A stretch of 64,000 nt of DNA from Flavobacteriales bacterium UBA2104 (GTDB lineage Bacteria > Bacteroidota > Bacteroidia > Flavobacteriales_D > Crocinitomicaceae): positions 62,001-126,000 of the forward strand of contig DCYS01000007.1 of NCBI GenBank assembly GCA_002331485.1, in the 5' to 3' direction. The notes beneath the pieces are model-generated. The model made no database searches. It was not told where the DNA came from and worked only from the letters and a program-made list of their open reading frames with translations. A program made the position numbers and the translations under genes. Of the stretch, positions 25,582 through 35,216 are shown piece after piece. How positions within the stretch are numbered: the stretch's first letter is position 1; each line of letters begins with the position of its first letter.

Positions 25582-26965
25582 AATTGAATATTTTGCCTGG
25601 ATTTAAAATTCCTTTGGGATCGAAGACAGCTTTGATCTGCTTCATTAGATCAAGGCTCATTTTCGTAAAAGGTATATCCATATAGTCTTTTTGTACGAGA
25701 CCAATTCCGTGTTCACCTGAGATCGTTCCACCAAGACTGACCGTAAGTTCAAAGATCTCACGTATAGCTTTTGGTAACTCTTCATTCCATTGTTGATCAC
25801 TTAGCTCTCCCTTTATAATATTAACATGTAAGTTACCATCTCCTGCATGTCCGTAGCAAACAGATTTGAATCCATATTTTTGCTCTATTGACTTTACTCC
25901 TTTAAGCAGTTTGGGTAATTCATATCGGGGAACAACAGTATCTTCTTCTTTATAAATTGAATGAGCTTTTACTGCTTCACCAACTTTCCTTCTAACTTCC
26001 CAAAGTTTATCTTTCTGGGCCTTACTATCTGCAAATAGAATCTCTCCAATTTCGAAATCATCTACAACCTCACTGATCTTTTCACATTCCTGCATCAGTT
26101 TTTCTTCATCGAATCCGTCTACTTCGATGAGTAAATGAGCCGCGTATTTATCATCGACATTTAGTTGAATATTTGGTATCTTATCAATTGTCCATTGAAT
26201 GGCATCACGTTCCATAAATTCAAGTCCACTTGGTGTGATTCCTTTCTTAAATATCGCTGCAACTGCTTTACATGCTTCCTCAGCTTTCATAAAAGGAACA
26301 AGCATCAAAAGATCCTTTGTTGGGTGTGGAATCAGTTTCAAAACGATCTTTGTTACAATGCCTAATGTACCTTCACTTCCCACAATAAGTTGTGTAAGAT
26401 TATAACCTGTAGCATTCTTTAATACGTTTGCTCCAGTCCAAATAATTTCTCCATTCGGAAGAACGACTTCCAAATTCAAAACATAGTCAGCGGTAACTCC
26501 ATATTTAACAGCCTTTGGACCACCACTATTTTCAGATATATTTCCACCGATGAAACAACTTCCTTTGCTTGCTGGGTCTGGTGGATAAAACAAACCTTTT
26601 TCTTTCACCGTATTTTGGAGCACCTCAGTGATCACTCCTGGCTCTGTAGTTACTTGATGATTATTTTCATCTATTTCTAGAATGTTGTTAAAACGTTCCA
26701 TACTGATCAGAACTCCACCATTGATCGGAAGCATTCCACCACTCAATCCAGATCGAGCCCCTGCGGGAGTTACCGGAATGCCATGTTGATTGCAATACTT
26801 TAAAATATTGGAAATCTCCTGAGGTGTTGACGGCTTCAATACTATATGTGGAGGATATGAGAGATCCTCCGTTTCATCATGACCATATTCCTGAAGTATT
26901 TCTTCAGTTGTATAACTTATCTCAGGAAAACTACTTGTAAAATGATCAATATGTTGCTGCTCCAT
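25580..26965 (-). CDS. FAD-linked oxidase, GlcD/D-lactate dehydrogenase type
   Basis: 461 residues from the ATG at 26965 (MEQQHIDHFTSSFP). A longer frame reaching 27145 overlaps the promoter region of the divergent lipoprotein and lacks conservation-like features. The PCMH FAD-binding domain holds ITPAGARSGLSGGMLPINGG-type residues (~70-90), FYPPDPASKGSCFIGGNISE and NATGYNLTQLIVGSEGTLGI. The C-terminal substrate domain includes YGHAGDGNLHVNII (metal/substrate His) and SGEHGIGLVQKDY. The reaction is oxidation of D-lactate, glycolate or another 2-hydroxy acid, probably feeding the quinone pool. The single-chain type without GlcE/GlcF fits a D-lactate dehydrogenase. Confidence 0.88.
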   Translation of the reverse strand: MEQQHIDHFTSSFPEISYTTEEILQEYGHDETEDLSYPPHIVLKPSTPQEISNILKYCNQHGIPVTPAGARSGLSGGMLPINGGVLISMERFNNILEIDENNHQVTTEPGVITEVLQNTVKEKGLFYPPDPASKGSCFIGGNISENSGGPKAVKYGVTADYVLNLEVVLPNGEIIWTGANVLKNATGYNLTQLIVGSEGTLGIVTKIVLKLIPHPTKDLLMLVPFMKAEEACKAVAAIFKKGITPSGLEFMERDAIQWTIDKIPNIQLNVDDKYAAHLLIEVDGFDEEKLMQECEKISEVVDDFEIGEILFADSKAQKDKLWEVRRKVGEAVKAHSIYKEEDTVVPRYELPKLLKGVKSIEQKYGFKSVCYGHAGDGNLHVNIIKGELSDQQWNEELPKAIREIFELTVSLGGTISGEHGIGLVQKDYMDIPFTKMSLDLMKQIKAVFDPKGILNPGKIFN

Positions 26966-27074
26966 TGTGATTAAAAATTCTCGAATGAAAAATACTACTT
27001 TATTCAGAGAAGTCAATGTTTCCTTGCATTTAACTCGGAATAGTTTTTGTACTGTCTTAAAATAAACACTAAAT

Positions 27075-27461
27075 ATGAAAATCTTTCTTTCTCTATTATT
27101 AGTTTCTATTTTGATCTCTTGTAACAAAGCCGGAATGGATATCAATGAATTAACAGGCTCAACTTGGGAGATATACCAGTATAAAGAACCAACATCAACA
27201 AACCCAATAGTATTGCAGGATACCCTTGTGTTTACTTCACATAAGATCTATGAGTATAATGGTATTTCTGATAATTATTCTTTAACGAATAGTGCTAATC
27301 AGAAAATACTTTCTCTTTACGGTTCGAAGTTTGGTGATATTTCGGGAAGAGTATCTGATGATTTCAATAAGTATGGAGAAATAATAGGTGTTACTTTTTC
27401 GACTATGGGAACATCTGATAACACATCAGAGTATATATTATGGTTGAGAAAAGTGGAATAA
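27075..27461 (+). CDS. Small lipoprotein, lipocalin-like size
   Basis: 128 residues. The lipobox is VSILISCNK, with the lipidated Cys at 16. The mature ~110 residues are beta-rich (GSTWEIYQYKE, QDTLVFTSHKIYEYNG, EYILWLRKVE) in the style of small lipocalin-like lipoproteins of Bacteroidota, whose function is unknown. It is divergent from the FAD oxidase and ends right at a bidirectional terminator. Confidence 0.75.
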   Translation: MKIFLSLLLVSILISCNKAGMDINELTGSTWEIYQYKEPTSTNPIVLQDTLVFTSHKIYEYNGISDNYSLTNSANQKILSLYGSKFGDISGRVSDDFNKYGEIIGVTFSTMGTSDNTSEYILWLRKVE

Positions 27462-27463
27462 AA

Positions 27464-27492
27464 AAAGAGGTTGTAAATGCTACAACCTCTTT
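27464..27492. terminator. Bidirectional rho-independent terminator
   Basis: Perfect 12-bp stem AAAGAGGTTGTA / TACAACCTCTTT with a five-base loop. It has T-rich tails on both strands and sits between convergent genes. Confidence 0.85.
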
Positions 27493-27515
27493 ACATTTTT
27501 GTAATATTGATCAAA

Positions 27516-29087
27516 CTATTTTTTAATGATTTTAGTGACGTTTCTGTGTCCTTTTATCTTAAGAAAATACATACCTCTTTCTAACTCCGATAGATCGATC
27601 GTTTCAGAAATGATTTCTTCATTGAATACGATACGACCATTTGCATCAACGATCACAATTTCAAGTTGATTTTCTAATCCTGAATGAATCGATATTTGAT
27701 CATTAAAAGGATTAGGAGAGATCGAAACCTGAAGCTCATCATTGGTCGTTAAGTTCAAGAAATCGACAACATATGTTGAAGATGCATCAGAACTACAATC
27801 TCCATCTACTATCACTGCGGTGTAATCACCATTAGCAGAAGGTGTAAGTGTAGAACCATTTTGTCCTGTGATCAGGTTTCCATCCAAATACCATTCTACT
27901 GTTTGACCTCCAGAGATCGTAACCTCAAGATCGTTATTTCCATTCAAAGTGATCGTTGGAGCATTAGGTACGGGATTTACAGTTACCAAAACATCATCCG
28001 TTGCAACACATCCGTTTAGATCAGCTGTTACCGTATAGGTTTGCGTCATAGTAGGAGTAAAAGGAGTGTTGTCTGTAATTCCATTATTCCAGGATATAGA
28101 TGCACCATCAGGGTTCGAAGCAGTTAGTGTAACTTGGTCTCCTTCACAAACCTCTTGATCCATTCCCGCATTAACTGATGGTGTAATATTGATTGTAATG
28201 TCTGAACCGTTTTGTGATCCTGTAATCGGATCGTCATCTGATGTAACTCGAACTCTAAATCCAGATCCTGTTAGTCCATTTGGAATTGTACCAGAAATAG
28301 TTCCTGTTGTGTTTGTTGAGGCAAGCGCACCAATATTAGTTGGTGAAGCAAAACTTCCTGCTGCATCAGATAATTCCAATGTGAAGGTATTTCCAGCATT
28401 AATTGTACCTGGTGAAACATTATAATCGACATCAATCTGATCACCGCCACAATAACTAAGCGTTGATACACTTGCGGTAATCTCATCAGCTCCTCCTAGT
28501 GATGATGCACTTATTGTTAACTCATCTATACTATGATAGTGATTTGGAGCTGGATCTAGCGCTGCAGTTTCATCGAATTCAAATCCGATTTTCACATTAC
28601 TCTCCCCATCCACTACATTTAGCGTAAATGTCTCTTCCTGCCAAGCTGTTGGGTTACCAGTAGCCGTATATGCATCTTGCCAGGGACCATTGTTAACGGA
28701 GTAAATGACTTTCAATCCTTCCGAACCGCCTGTACGCCAAAAACTGATCTCAGTATTCTCATAATTACTCAAATCAACAGATGAGGTCATAACGGCGATC
28801 ATTTGCTCGGTACCGGGTAATTCATAATTAGCTTGTTGTATTGCACCTGCAAGAGAAATTGACATTGGATGCAGATAATTTGCATTTGGTGACGAGAATG
28901 TTGCTGGTTGACTTGGAACGGTAGGAAGTACAATTCCAGAATAAGTACTGTTTATTACCCATTGATTAGTCGAGGTAGAGCTCATTATAAATGTCCCCGT
29001 AGTCTCAAAATCATCTTCATAAATCACCGTTTGACTCCAAATGGAGTAATTGATGAGGAGCATTGCTCCAAGTAATAGTTTTTTCAT
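27516..29087 (-). CDS. T9SS-secreted adhesin-like protein with PKD/Ig-like domains
   Basis: 523 residues from the ATG at 29087. The signal peptide is MKKLLLGAMLLINYSIWSQ. Residues ~20-190 form a MAM/jelly-roll-like domain (YEDDFETTGTF; VDLSNYENTEISFWRTGG). Residues ~200-300 are an Ig-like unit, and ~300-370 a PKD/SprB-like unit (VNAGMDQEVCEGDQVTLTAS, TQTYTVTADLNGCVATDDVL). A second Ig unit follows, and the C-terminal type A sorting domain begins VSISPNPFNDQISIHSG and ends IIKK. The domains point to cell-surface adhesion or binding. Confidence 0.88.
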   Translation of the reverse strand: MKKLLLGAMLLINYSIWSQTVIYEDDFETTGTFIMSSTSTNQWVINSTYSGIVLPTVPSQPATFSSPNANYLHPMSISLAGAIQQANYELPGTEQMIAVMTSSVDLSNYENTEISFWRTGGSEGLKVIYSVNNGPWQDAYTATGNPTAWQEETFTLNVVDGESNVKIGFEFDETAALDPAPNHYHSIDELTISASSLGGADEITASVSTLSYCGGDQIDVDYNVSPGTINAGNTFTLELSDAAGSFASPTNIGALASTNTTGTISGTIPNGLTGSGFRVRVTSDDDPITGSQNGSDITINITPSVNAGMDQEVCEGDQVTLTASNPDGASISWNNGITDNTPFTPTMTQTYTVTADLNGCVATDDVLVTVNPVPNAPTITLNGNNDLEVTISGGQTVEWYLDGNLITGQNGSTLTPSANGDYTAVIVDGDCSSDASSTYVVDFLNLTTNDELQVSISPNPFNDQISIHSGLENQLEIVIVDANGRIVFNEEIISETIDLSELERGMYFLKIKGHRNVTKIIKK

Positions 29088-29153
29088 AAGTTTAGTTTTA
29101 AGTGTTACCACAATTTACTAAAAAATAGACCATTACAGTATTTTATAAATAGA

Positions 29154-29185
29154 AAAAGCCGTTTCATAATATTGAAACGGCTTTT
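29154..29185. terminator. Rho-independent terminator of the OmpA/TPR operon
   Basis: 13-bp stem AAAAGCCGTTTCA / TGAAACGGCTTTT with a six-base loop. The leftward tail is T-rich and lies 18 nt after the stop of the OmpA-family gene. Confidence 0.85.
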
Positions 29186-29203
29186 AAAAGAGAAGTATTT
29201 CCT

Positions 29204-31279
29204 CTAGTTTTCTATGATCTCAAATTCGGTACGTCTGTTTTCTTGACGTCCATCTGAGGTGTTATTGCTGGCGACAGGACGGGAAGAACCATATCCTTTT
29301 GCTGTCAATCGTCCAGCTTTGATTCCTTTTCCTTTAAGATAGTTTACAACCGCTTCTGCACGATCTTGAGAAAGTTTCTCATTCAATGAAGCAGAACCCG
29401 TATTATCTGTATGACCAGAAATTTCAACTTTTAATGAAGGAACATCCTTTAATAATTTTACCAGTCGGTCAAGCTCTGCGTTAGATTCACTTCTTAATGT
29501 TGCTTTTCCAACATCGAAGAAAATGTTACGCAATGCTATCTTACTACCAACTGCAATATTCTTTAATTCGATCGTTTTGTTGATCAAGTTGTATGCACTT
29601 CCTTTCGGAATATCGAAGTTTTCTGAATGGAATAGATATCCATCAGCTTTAACTGCAATACCATAATTTTTACCAGCAGTCAATGATAACAGGAATTTAC
29701 CTGTTGCACTGTTTGTGGTGAAGCGTTCTATTACATCACCCGTTGAGTTGTCTGTAATTTCAATTTCTGCTTGAACTGCATCTCTTGAGATCGCATCTAT
29801 CGTTTTACCCTTGAATACAGTTAACGAAACCTTATTTACGCTCACTGTTTCTTCAATTTGCGGATCCTTGATCGGTTTAGCAATTGACGCTAGTAAGTAA
29901 TCTTCCATATCTACGATAGGCTGTTTTGGAGGTCCCCAAAATGTAACCTTGTATAGATCAAAACCTCCTTTTCCTCCAGCACGATTTGAAGTGATGTAAG
30001 CGAACTTTCCATTTGCAGTAGGAGCAAAGAAAAAGTCGTCGTAAGGAGTGTTAATTGGATATCCCATGTTTTTAGGCTTTGACCAAACACCTTGATCTTT
30101 ATATGAAACAAATATATCGTAACCACCAAGAGACTCATGTCCTTGTGAAGCCAGGTACATTGTTTTTCCATCAATCGCCATGTAGATAGGTCCGTCGTTG
30201 AACTTACTGTTCACCTGACTGATCATTGTTGCGGCACCGTAGTTTTTTTCCATTTTGTTTCTCATACCAGAATACATGATGTCAGTACCGTTGCTTCTGC
30301 TTTCGTTTCCTCTAGCGAAGAAGATACTCCAACCATCATGACTGTAGGCTGCATACATGTCATTCGTTCGGTCCGTACTTATTTGACGAGGAAGAACTTC
30401 TGGATAACTCCAGTCAGCTCCTTTCAACATAGATTCAAAAACTGCTTCGTAACCATCTTTTTCTTTGTGAAGCAGCATTTTCGTACCGTCGAATGCAAGG
30501 TTGTTTACAACATCATTTTCTTTTGAGTTAACACTACCTCTAATTGGTTTTACTTTATCCCATTTTCCTTCTGAAAAAGTTGAAGTGTAGATGTCATGGT
30601 CGTACATTCCAACTTCATTCGGACTGTTCCCATTCTTTCTATTTGAACTAAAGATGATTTCCGAACCATCCGTAGTAATAGAAGGGGCGATCTCATCATA
30701 CTCTGTGTTTAATGCTGATACATTATCTACCCAGCAACGTTCTGGATCAGACTTGTATTTCTTTGCATTGTCACATTCTCTCTTACGCATCGTAACGAAC
30801 TTGCTGAAATTATCCGCTTTTCTGTAAGCATCTTCGAACTTTCTGTAAGACTCTACAGCTTTATCGAATTCTCCTTTGAGTTGCAGTGCATTACCATGGT
30901 AATAGTATAGGAAATCATCACATTCAGGATCGAGTTTATGCGCTTTTTCAAGGTAAGAAATTGCCTCATAAGGACGTGTTGAATGAATATAACAAACACC
31001 TATCCGAAAGTTGTTCAAGGCGTTATCCGGATTCAGGTCCTGAGCGATCATAAATTGTTTTCGAGCTTTTTCAAATAGTAGTCCTGGATCGCGAACTTCG
31101 AATATAGCTGCAGAACCTTGTTCGAATAATTCCTCACCTTTATCAATAGCATCCTCCGCTGCTTTATATTCGTCAACTTGATCTTTAAAATTGGATCTTT
31201 TGAACTCTACATTTTGACTAAAAGTAAATCCAGCAATGAGAGAGAATGCTGCTATTATATATGTGTTTTTCAATTTCAT
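29204..31279 (-). CDS. PorE-like TPR / PD40 propeller / CRD / OmpA-C protein
   Basis: 691 residues from the ATG at 31279. The signal peptide ends GFTFSQ. In order: TPR region ~50-165 (ALNNFRIGVCYIHSTRPYEA), a WD40-like PD40 beta-propeller ~195-450 (PSITTDGSEIIFSSNRKNGN; FAYITSNRAGGKGGFDLY), a carboxypeptidase-regulatory-like sandwich ~490-570, and an OmpA C-terminal domain ~580-690 (NIFFDVGKATLRSES; LKVEISGHTDNTG; LSQDRAEAVVNYL). This is the four-domain order of PorE, which ties the T9SS outer-membrane complex to peptidoglycan. Bacteroidota have several paralogues, so it may serve T9SS or act as a general envelope anchor. Confidence 0.87.
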   Translation of the reverse strand: MKLKNTYIIAAFSLIAGFTFSQNVEFKRSNFKDQVDEYKAAEDAIDKGEELFEQGSAAIFEVRDPGLLFEKARKQFMIAQDLNPDNALNNFRIGVCYIHSTRPYEAISYLEKAHKLDPECDDFLYYYHGNALQLKGEFDKAVESYRKFEDAYRKADNFSKFVTMRKRECDNAKKYKSDPERCWVDNVSALNTEYDEIAPSITTDGSEIIFSSNRKNGNSPNEVGMYDHDIYTSTFSEGKWDKVKPIRGSVNSKENDVVNNLAFDGTKMLLHKEKDGYEAVFESMLKGADWSYPEVLPRQISTDRTNDMYAAYSHDGWSIFFARGNESRSNGTDIMYSGMRNKMEKNYGAATMISQVNSKFNDGPIYMAIDGKTMYLASQGHESLGGYDIFVSYKDQGVWSKPKNMGYPINTPYDDFFFAPTANGKFAYITSNRAGGKGGFDLYKVTFWGPPKQPIVDMEDYLLASIAKPIKDPQIEETVSVNKVSLTVFKGKTIDAISRDAVQAEIEITDNSTGDVIERFTTNSATGKFLLSLTAGKNYGIAVKADGYLFHSENFDIPKGSAYNLINKTIELKNIAVGSKIALRNIFFDVGKATLRSESNAELDRLVKLLKDVPSLKVEISGHTDNTGSASLNEKLSQDRAEAVVNYLKGKGIKAGRLTAKGYGSSRPVASNNTSDGRQENRRTEFEIIEN

Positions 31280-31290
31280 AAGTCTAATTT

Positions 31291-32385
31291 TTAGAATCCA
31301 CAATTTTGCGAGTAATATTGACCTCCTGTTTCAGCACCTAATTCTTTGGCCTTATTCCAGTCTTCACAAGCTCCATTCATGTCACGCAGCATTTCACGGA
31401 TCATACCTCTATTCACGTAAGCAGAAGCATAATCAGGGTCTAATTGAATAGCTTTATCAGCATTCTTTTTCGCTTCTTTATAATTCTCATTTTTGAATTC
31501 AGCTGCTGCGATATTTGCATATGCAGGTGCATAGTTTGCATTGACTTCGATGCACTTTTTGAAGTCTTCGATGGCTTCATCAAGTTTGTTTCTCTCCATT
31601 TGAGTGGCTCCCCGATTGTTATAAGCTAAATGAAAATCTTTATCAATAGAGATCGCTCTGTTGAAAGCTGCAATAGCTCCTTTGTAATCCTTCATTTTAA
31701 GCTTCGTTGTTCCAATGTTATTTAAAACGAATGCAAGTTCTGGATTTTTCTTTGAAGCTTGTTCATAATCAGAAACGGCTTTGGAATAATCACCTTTCAT
31801 GCGATGGCAACTACCTCTGTCGTTGTATGCATAAGCTAGATTTCCGTTGAGCTCTATCGTCTTTGTAAATGATTCAATTGCTCCATCATAGTTCTGTTGA
31901 AGAAATTGAAGGGTTCCGAAATTGTAATGAGCCTTTGGATTTTTAGGTTCTAATTCGATCGATTTATTATAGTCTTTCTCTGCCTTTAAGTAATCACCTG
32001 TACCTTGATAAGCTCGAGCACGCTGAAAATAAGCCTTGGAATATTCTTTGTCTTTTTCGATCAGCTGTGTCAATGTCTTTGCAGCAGCAGCGTAGTAGCT
32101 AGCTTCATTCTCTGCAACTCCCTTATTGTAGTATGCAGCTTTGAAGTTAGGGTCAGATTCAATTGATATTTTATATTGTGCGATTGCCTTATCGAATTGC
32201 TTTTCTTTAAAAAAATCTATCCCTTTATTATAGGCTTCTTGACTTTTTGCAGTGGTTGCATTAGCCTCATTTACCGCATTTACGGAATCAAGCTTTGCCT
32301 GTTCTTCTTCAGTCAATTCTTGCGAAAATCCGTTAGCAGATATGAGAAAACAACCAGCAATGGCTAGTAAAAGTTTTCGTTTCAT
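31291..32385 (-). CDS. Exported tetratricopeptide-repeat protein
   Basis: 364 residues from the second of two adjacent ATGs. The signal peptide is MKRKLLLAIAGCFLISANGF. From ~50 to ~340 there are about nine consecutive 34-residue TPRs, for example FKAAYYNKGVAENEASYYAA, AYAYNDRGSCHRMKGDYSKA-like units and FHLAYNNRGATQMERNKLDE. It ends GACEDWNKAKELG ... NCGF, a Sel1/TPR-type C-cap frequent in this phylum. It lies 11 nt upstream of the PorE-like gene in one operon, so it probably acts as a periplasmic scaffold for the same complex. Confidence 0.88.
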   Translation of the reverse strand: MKRKLLLAIAGCFLISANGFSQELTEEEQAKLDSVNAVNEANATTAKSQEAYNKGIDFFKEKQFDKAIAQYKISIESDPNFKAAYYNKGVAENEASYYAAAAKTLTQLIEKDKEYSKAYFQRARAYQGTGDYLKAEKDYNKSIELEPKNPKAHYNFGTLQFLQQNYDGAIESFTKTIELNGNLAYAYNDRGSCHRMKGDYSKAVSDYEQASKKNPELAFVLNNIGTTKLKMKDYKGAIAAFNRAISIDKDFHLAYNNRGATQMERNKLDEAIEDFKKCIEVNANYAPAYANIAAAEFKNENYKEAKKNADKAIQLDPDYASAYVNRGMIREMLRDMNGACEDWNKAKELGAETGGQYYSQNCGF

Positions 32386-32560
32386 CATAGTTCTTTTTCG
32401 TTTGTAGTCCCCTAAAAATATGCCAAATTATTCGATTTGGGGAGTGGAAGTTTTCCACAACTTGTGAAAATCATGCTCTTTTCTGTTAATAGTTGAATTC
32501 TATCTTGCCCATAACAGAGTGAAATTCTTGTTATTTTAGCGAGACCAAAAAACAATCAGC

Positions 32561-33772
32561 ATGAGTAAAGATGTATATATAGTAGATGGTGTAAGAACAC
32601 CAATAGGAAATTTTAGAGGTTCTCTATCAACGATCCGACCTGACGACATGGGTGCATTGGTAATGAAATCTGTTGTAGAGCGTAACAGCAGTTTGGATCC
32701 TTCGGCTATTGAAGATGTGATCTTCGGATGTGCAAATCAAGCTGGTGAAGACAATAGAAATGTTGCTCGTATGTCTGTTTTATTGGCAGGACTTCCGCAT
32801 ACAATTGGAGGAGAAACCGTGAACAGGCTTTGTTCATCTGGAATGGCTTCAACTATCAATGCTGCACGTGCGATCAAAGATGGAGCAGGCGAGATCTATC
32901 TTTCAGGTGGTGTTGAGAATATGACAAGAGGACCATGGGTGATCTCTAAATCAGCAGTTCCATTTGGTAGTGATGCTAAATTATATGATTCATCATTTGG
33001 ATGGAGATTTATTAATCCACAGATGGACAAGGTTTATGGGACTGAAGGAATGGGACAAACGGCAGAAAACCTTGTTGATAAATATCGTATTTCCAGAGAA
33101 GATCAAGATAAGTTTGCAGCATGGTCTCAAGAAAAGGCTGCGAAAGCACTTGAAAATGGAAGATTAGCTGAAGAAACTATTCCCGTTGAAATTCCACAAC
33201 GAAAGAAAGATCCGATTATTTTTGATAAAGATGAGTTTCCTAGACCTGGGACAACGGTAGAGATATTAAGTAAGTTAAGACCAGCCTTTAGAAAGGAAGG
33301 AGGTTCTGTTACGGCAGGAAATGCGTCGGGATTGAATGACGGAGCTGCTGCATTACTCGTTGCAAGTGAGCAAGGAATGAAAGATCATGGTTTAAAGCCT
33401 ATGGTTAGAATCGTTGGAGCCGCTGTAGCAGGAGTTGAGCCAAGAATAATGGGTATAGGTCCTGTTCACGCAACGAATAAATTGTTGAAAAGAACTGGTT
33501 TGACGATGGACGATATGGATATCATCGAGCTGAATGAAGCTTTTGCTGCTCAATCTTTAGCATGTACACGCGAATGGGGATTAGCAGATAATGATCCTCG
33601 TTTGAATCCAAATGGAGGAGCCATTGCACTTGGTCATCCATTAGGAATGACTGGCGCAAGAATCTTGCAATCCGCTGCAATTGAATTACAGAAAACACAG
33701 AAGAGATATGCACTTGTTACACTTTGTATTGGAGTGGGACAAGGCTACGCGACGATTTTGGAGCGAGTTTAG
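32561..33772 (+). CDS. Acetyl-CoA C-acyltransferase (thiolase)
   Basis: 403 residues. Thiolase condenses or cleaves acyl-CoA and acetyl-CoA. The acylated cysteine lies in NRLCSSGMAS (~residue 90). The second active-site block is NGGAIALGHPLGMTGAR (His), and the third is LCIGVGQGYATILE (Cys at ~389). GNASGLNDGAAALLVAS and DIIELNEAFAAQ are also present. Sequence style is closest to FadA/PcaF-type 3-ketoacyl-CoA thiolases, so beta-oxidation or aromatic degradation is more likely than biosynthesis. A single gene with a probable -7 element TATTTTAG at 32533-32540. Confidence 0.93.
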   Translation: MSKDVYIVDGVRTPIGNFRGSLSTIRPDDMGALVMKSVVERNSSLDPSAIEDVIFGCANQAGEDNRNVARMSVLLAGLPHTIGGETVNRLCSSGMASTINAARAIKDGAGEIYLSGGVENMTRGPWVISKSAVPFGSDAKLYDSSFGWRFINPQMDKVYGTEGMGQTAENLVDKYRISREDQDKFAAWSQEKAAKALENGRLAEETIPVEIPQRKKDPIIFDKDEFPRPGTTVEILSKLRPAFRKEGGSVTAGNASGLNDGAAALLVASEQGMKDHGLKPMVRIVGAAVAGVEPRIMGIGPVHATNKLLKRTGLTMDDMDIIELNEAFAAQSLACTREWGLADNDPRLNPNGGAIALGHPLGMTGARILQSAAIELQKTQKRYALVTLCIGVGQGYATILERV

Positions 33773-33790
33773 AATTTCTATAAGAAGTTT

Positions 33791-33823
33791 TAAAGCGGTG
33801 GACTTTGGTCTGCCGCTTTTTTT
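33791..33823 (+). terminator. Rho-independent terminator of the thiolase gene
   Basis: Stem AAAGCGG / CCGCTTT with inner pairs around TTTG and a T7 tail. Confidence 0.8.
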
Positions 33824-33828
33824 ATGTC

Positions 33829-33860
33829 AAAAAAAAATGCCGACCCTAAGGCCGGCATTT
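33829..33860 (-). terminator. Rho-independent terminator of the PLP-enzyme gene
   Basis: AAATGCCG-CC / GG-CGGCATTT stem at 33835-33860, followed leftwards by a run of T's on the minus strand (A's at 33829-33837). It is placed back to back with the thiolase terminator. Confidence 0.8.
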
Positions 33861-33895
33861 CATTATATTAACAATGAATAACAAATAATGGCTAA

Positions 33896-35161
33896 TTATT
33901 TATCCACCTCTACATTTGCCAACTCTTCGGCCTTGTAGTCTCCGTTATCCAATTTTTCTTTCACTTTAACGAATGTTTCAATTGTGTAAGAAACATCTTC
34001 TAGTTTGTGAGCCGCAGTCGGTATCAATCGAAGCATGATCACATCTTTTGGTACTACTGGGTAGATCACTATAGAACAGAAAATGTTGTAGTTTTCACGT
34101 AGATCGAACGTTAAGTTCGTTGCCTCAGCAAGATTACCTTGTAATAATACTGGTGTTACTGGAGAGTTTGTATTTCCAATATTGAATCCAGCTTCCTTCA
34201 AACCATTCTGTAATGCAGAAGCGATTTTCCAAAGGTTTTCTTTGTGTTCTGGTTGAGTTCTCAATAACTCAAGACGTTTTCTCGCTCCAACAACCAATGG
34301 CATTGGAAGAGATTTTGCGAACATCTGAGAACGCATGTTGTATCTTAAGTATTCAACGATATGCTCTTTTGCACAAATGAATGCTCCAATAGAAGCCATA
34401 GATTTTGCAAAAGTTCCGAAAAGTACATCGATCTCTTCATGAACACCTTGCTCTTCTCCAGCACCCATTCCTGTTTCACCAATTGTTCCAAATCCATGAG
34501 CATCATCAACGAATAAACGGAAATCGTACTTTCCAGATTTACGGAACTCTACAATTCCTTTAAGATCTCCCTGATCACCAGCCATTCCGAAAACACCTTC
34601 TGTGATCACAAGGATTCCTCCGTCATTCTTTTCAGCGATCTTTGTAGCACGCTCCATTTGCTTATCAAAGCTTTCCATGTCGTTGTGCTTGAAAACAAAA
34701 CGCTTTCCAGCATGCAAACGCATACCATCTAAAATACATGCATGAGACTCACTATCATAAACGATCACATCGTTTCGATCTACTAAACTATCAATAGCAG
34801 AAACCATTCCCTGGTATCCAAAGTTTAATAAGATCGTGTCTTCTTTTTGCATGAAATCAGAAAGCTCGTTTTCTAAAGCTTCGTGCTCACTCGTTTGACC
34901 TGTCATCATTCGCGATCCCATTGGGTACGCCATACCCCATTTTGCAGCAGCGTCAGCATCAGCTTTACGTACCTCAGGGTGATTTGCCAAACCTAAATAG
35001 TTATTTACAGACCAAACTAAACATTCAGATCCTCGAAACATCATTTTGTTTCCAATCTCTCCTTCTAACTTTGGGAATGTAAAATATCCATGCACTCCTT
35101 TAGCGAACTGACCTATCGGTCCTCTGTTTTCTTTGATCTTTTCAAATATGTCTTTAGCCAT
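33896..35161 (-). CDS. spt: PLP-dependent alpha-oxoamine synthase, serine palmitoyltransferase-like
   Basis: 421 residues. Enzymes of this family join an amino acid to an acyl-CoA with loss of CO2. The lysine that binds PLP lies in FGTFAKSMASIGAF (~residue 250). The phosphate/ring contacts are LVITEGVFGMAGDQGDL and RLFVDDAHGFGTIGETG, and the acyl-CoA-side motif is YNMRSQMFAKSLPMP. The last phrase and VIYPVVPKDVIMLRLIPTA match Bacteroidota serine palmitoyltransferases, which start sphingolipid synthesis, better than Kbl or BioF. Free-standing with its own promoter and terminator. Kbl (2-amino-3-ketobutyrate ligase) remains possible. Confidence 0.82.
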   Translation of the reverse strand: MAKDIFEKIKENRGPIGQFAKGVHGYFTFPKLEGEIGNKMMFRGSECLVWSVNNYLGLANHPEVRKADADAAAKWGMAYPMGSRMMTGQTSEHEALENELSDFMQKEDTILLNFGYQGMVSAIDSLVDRNDVIVYDSESHACILDGMRLHAGKRFVFKHNDMESFDKQMERATKIAEKNDGGILVITEGVFGMAGDQGDLKGIVEFRKSGKYDFRLFVDDAHGFGTIGETGMGAGEEQGVHEEIDVLFGTFAKSMASIGAFICAKEHIVEYLRYNMRSQMFAKSLPMPLVVGARKRLELLRTQPEHKENLWKIASALQNGLKEAGFNIGNTNSPVTPVLLQGNLAEATNLTFDLRENYNIFCSIVIYPVVPKDVIMLRLIPTAAHKLEDVSYTIETFVKVKEKLDNGDYKAEELANVEVDK

Positions 35162-35208
35162 AAATGTTTATTTTCAACGAGACCATACCCGTCGATATTA
35201 ATATTTTG

Positions 35209-35216
35209 CAAAGATA
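35209..35216 (-). promoter_or_regulatory. -7 promoter element TATCTTTG (spt-like gene)
   Basis: Perfect TAnnTTTG on the minus strand, 47 nt before the ATG at 35161. Confidence 0.55.

Noticed and set aside
26966..27145. 60-residue N-terminal extension of the FAD oxidase
   Set aside because: It would overlap the divergent lipoprotein gene start; GlcD-type proteins begin close to the ATG at 26965.
33896..35161. Glycine C-acetyltransferase (Kbl) or BioF
   Set aside because: Possible by fold, but the YNMRSQMFAKSLPMP and C-terminal motifs fit Bacteroidota serine palmitoyltransferases better; no tdh or bio genes are adjacent.
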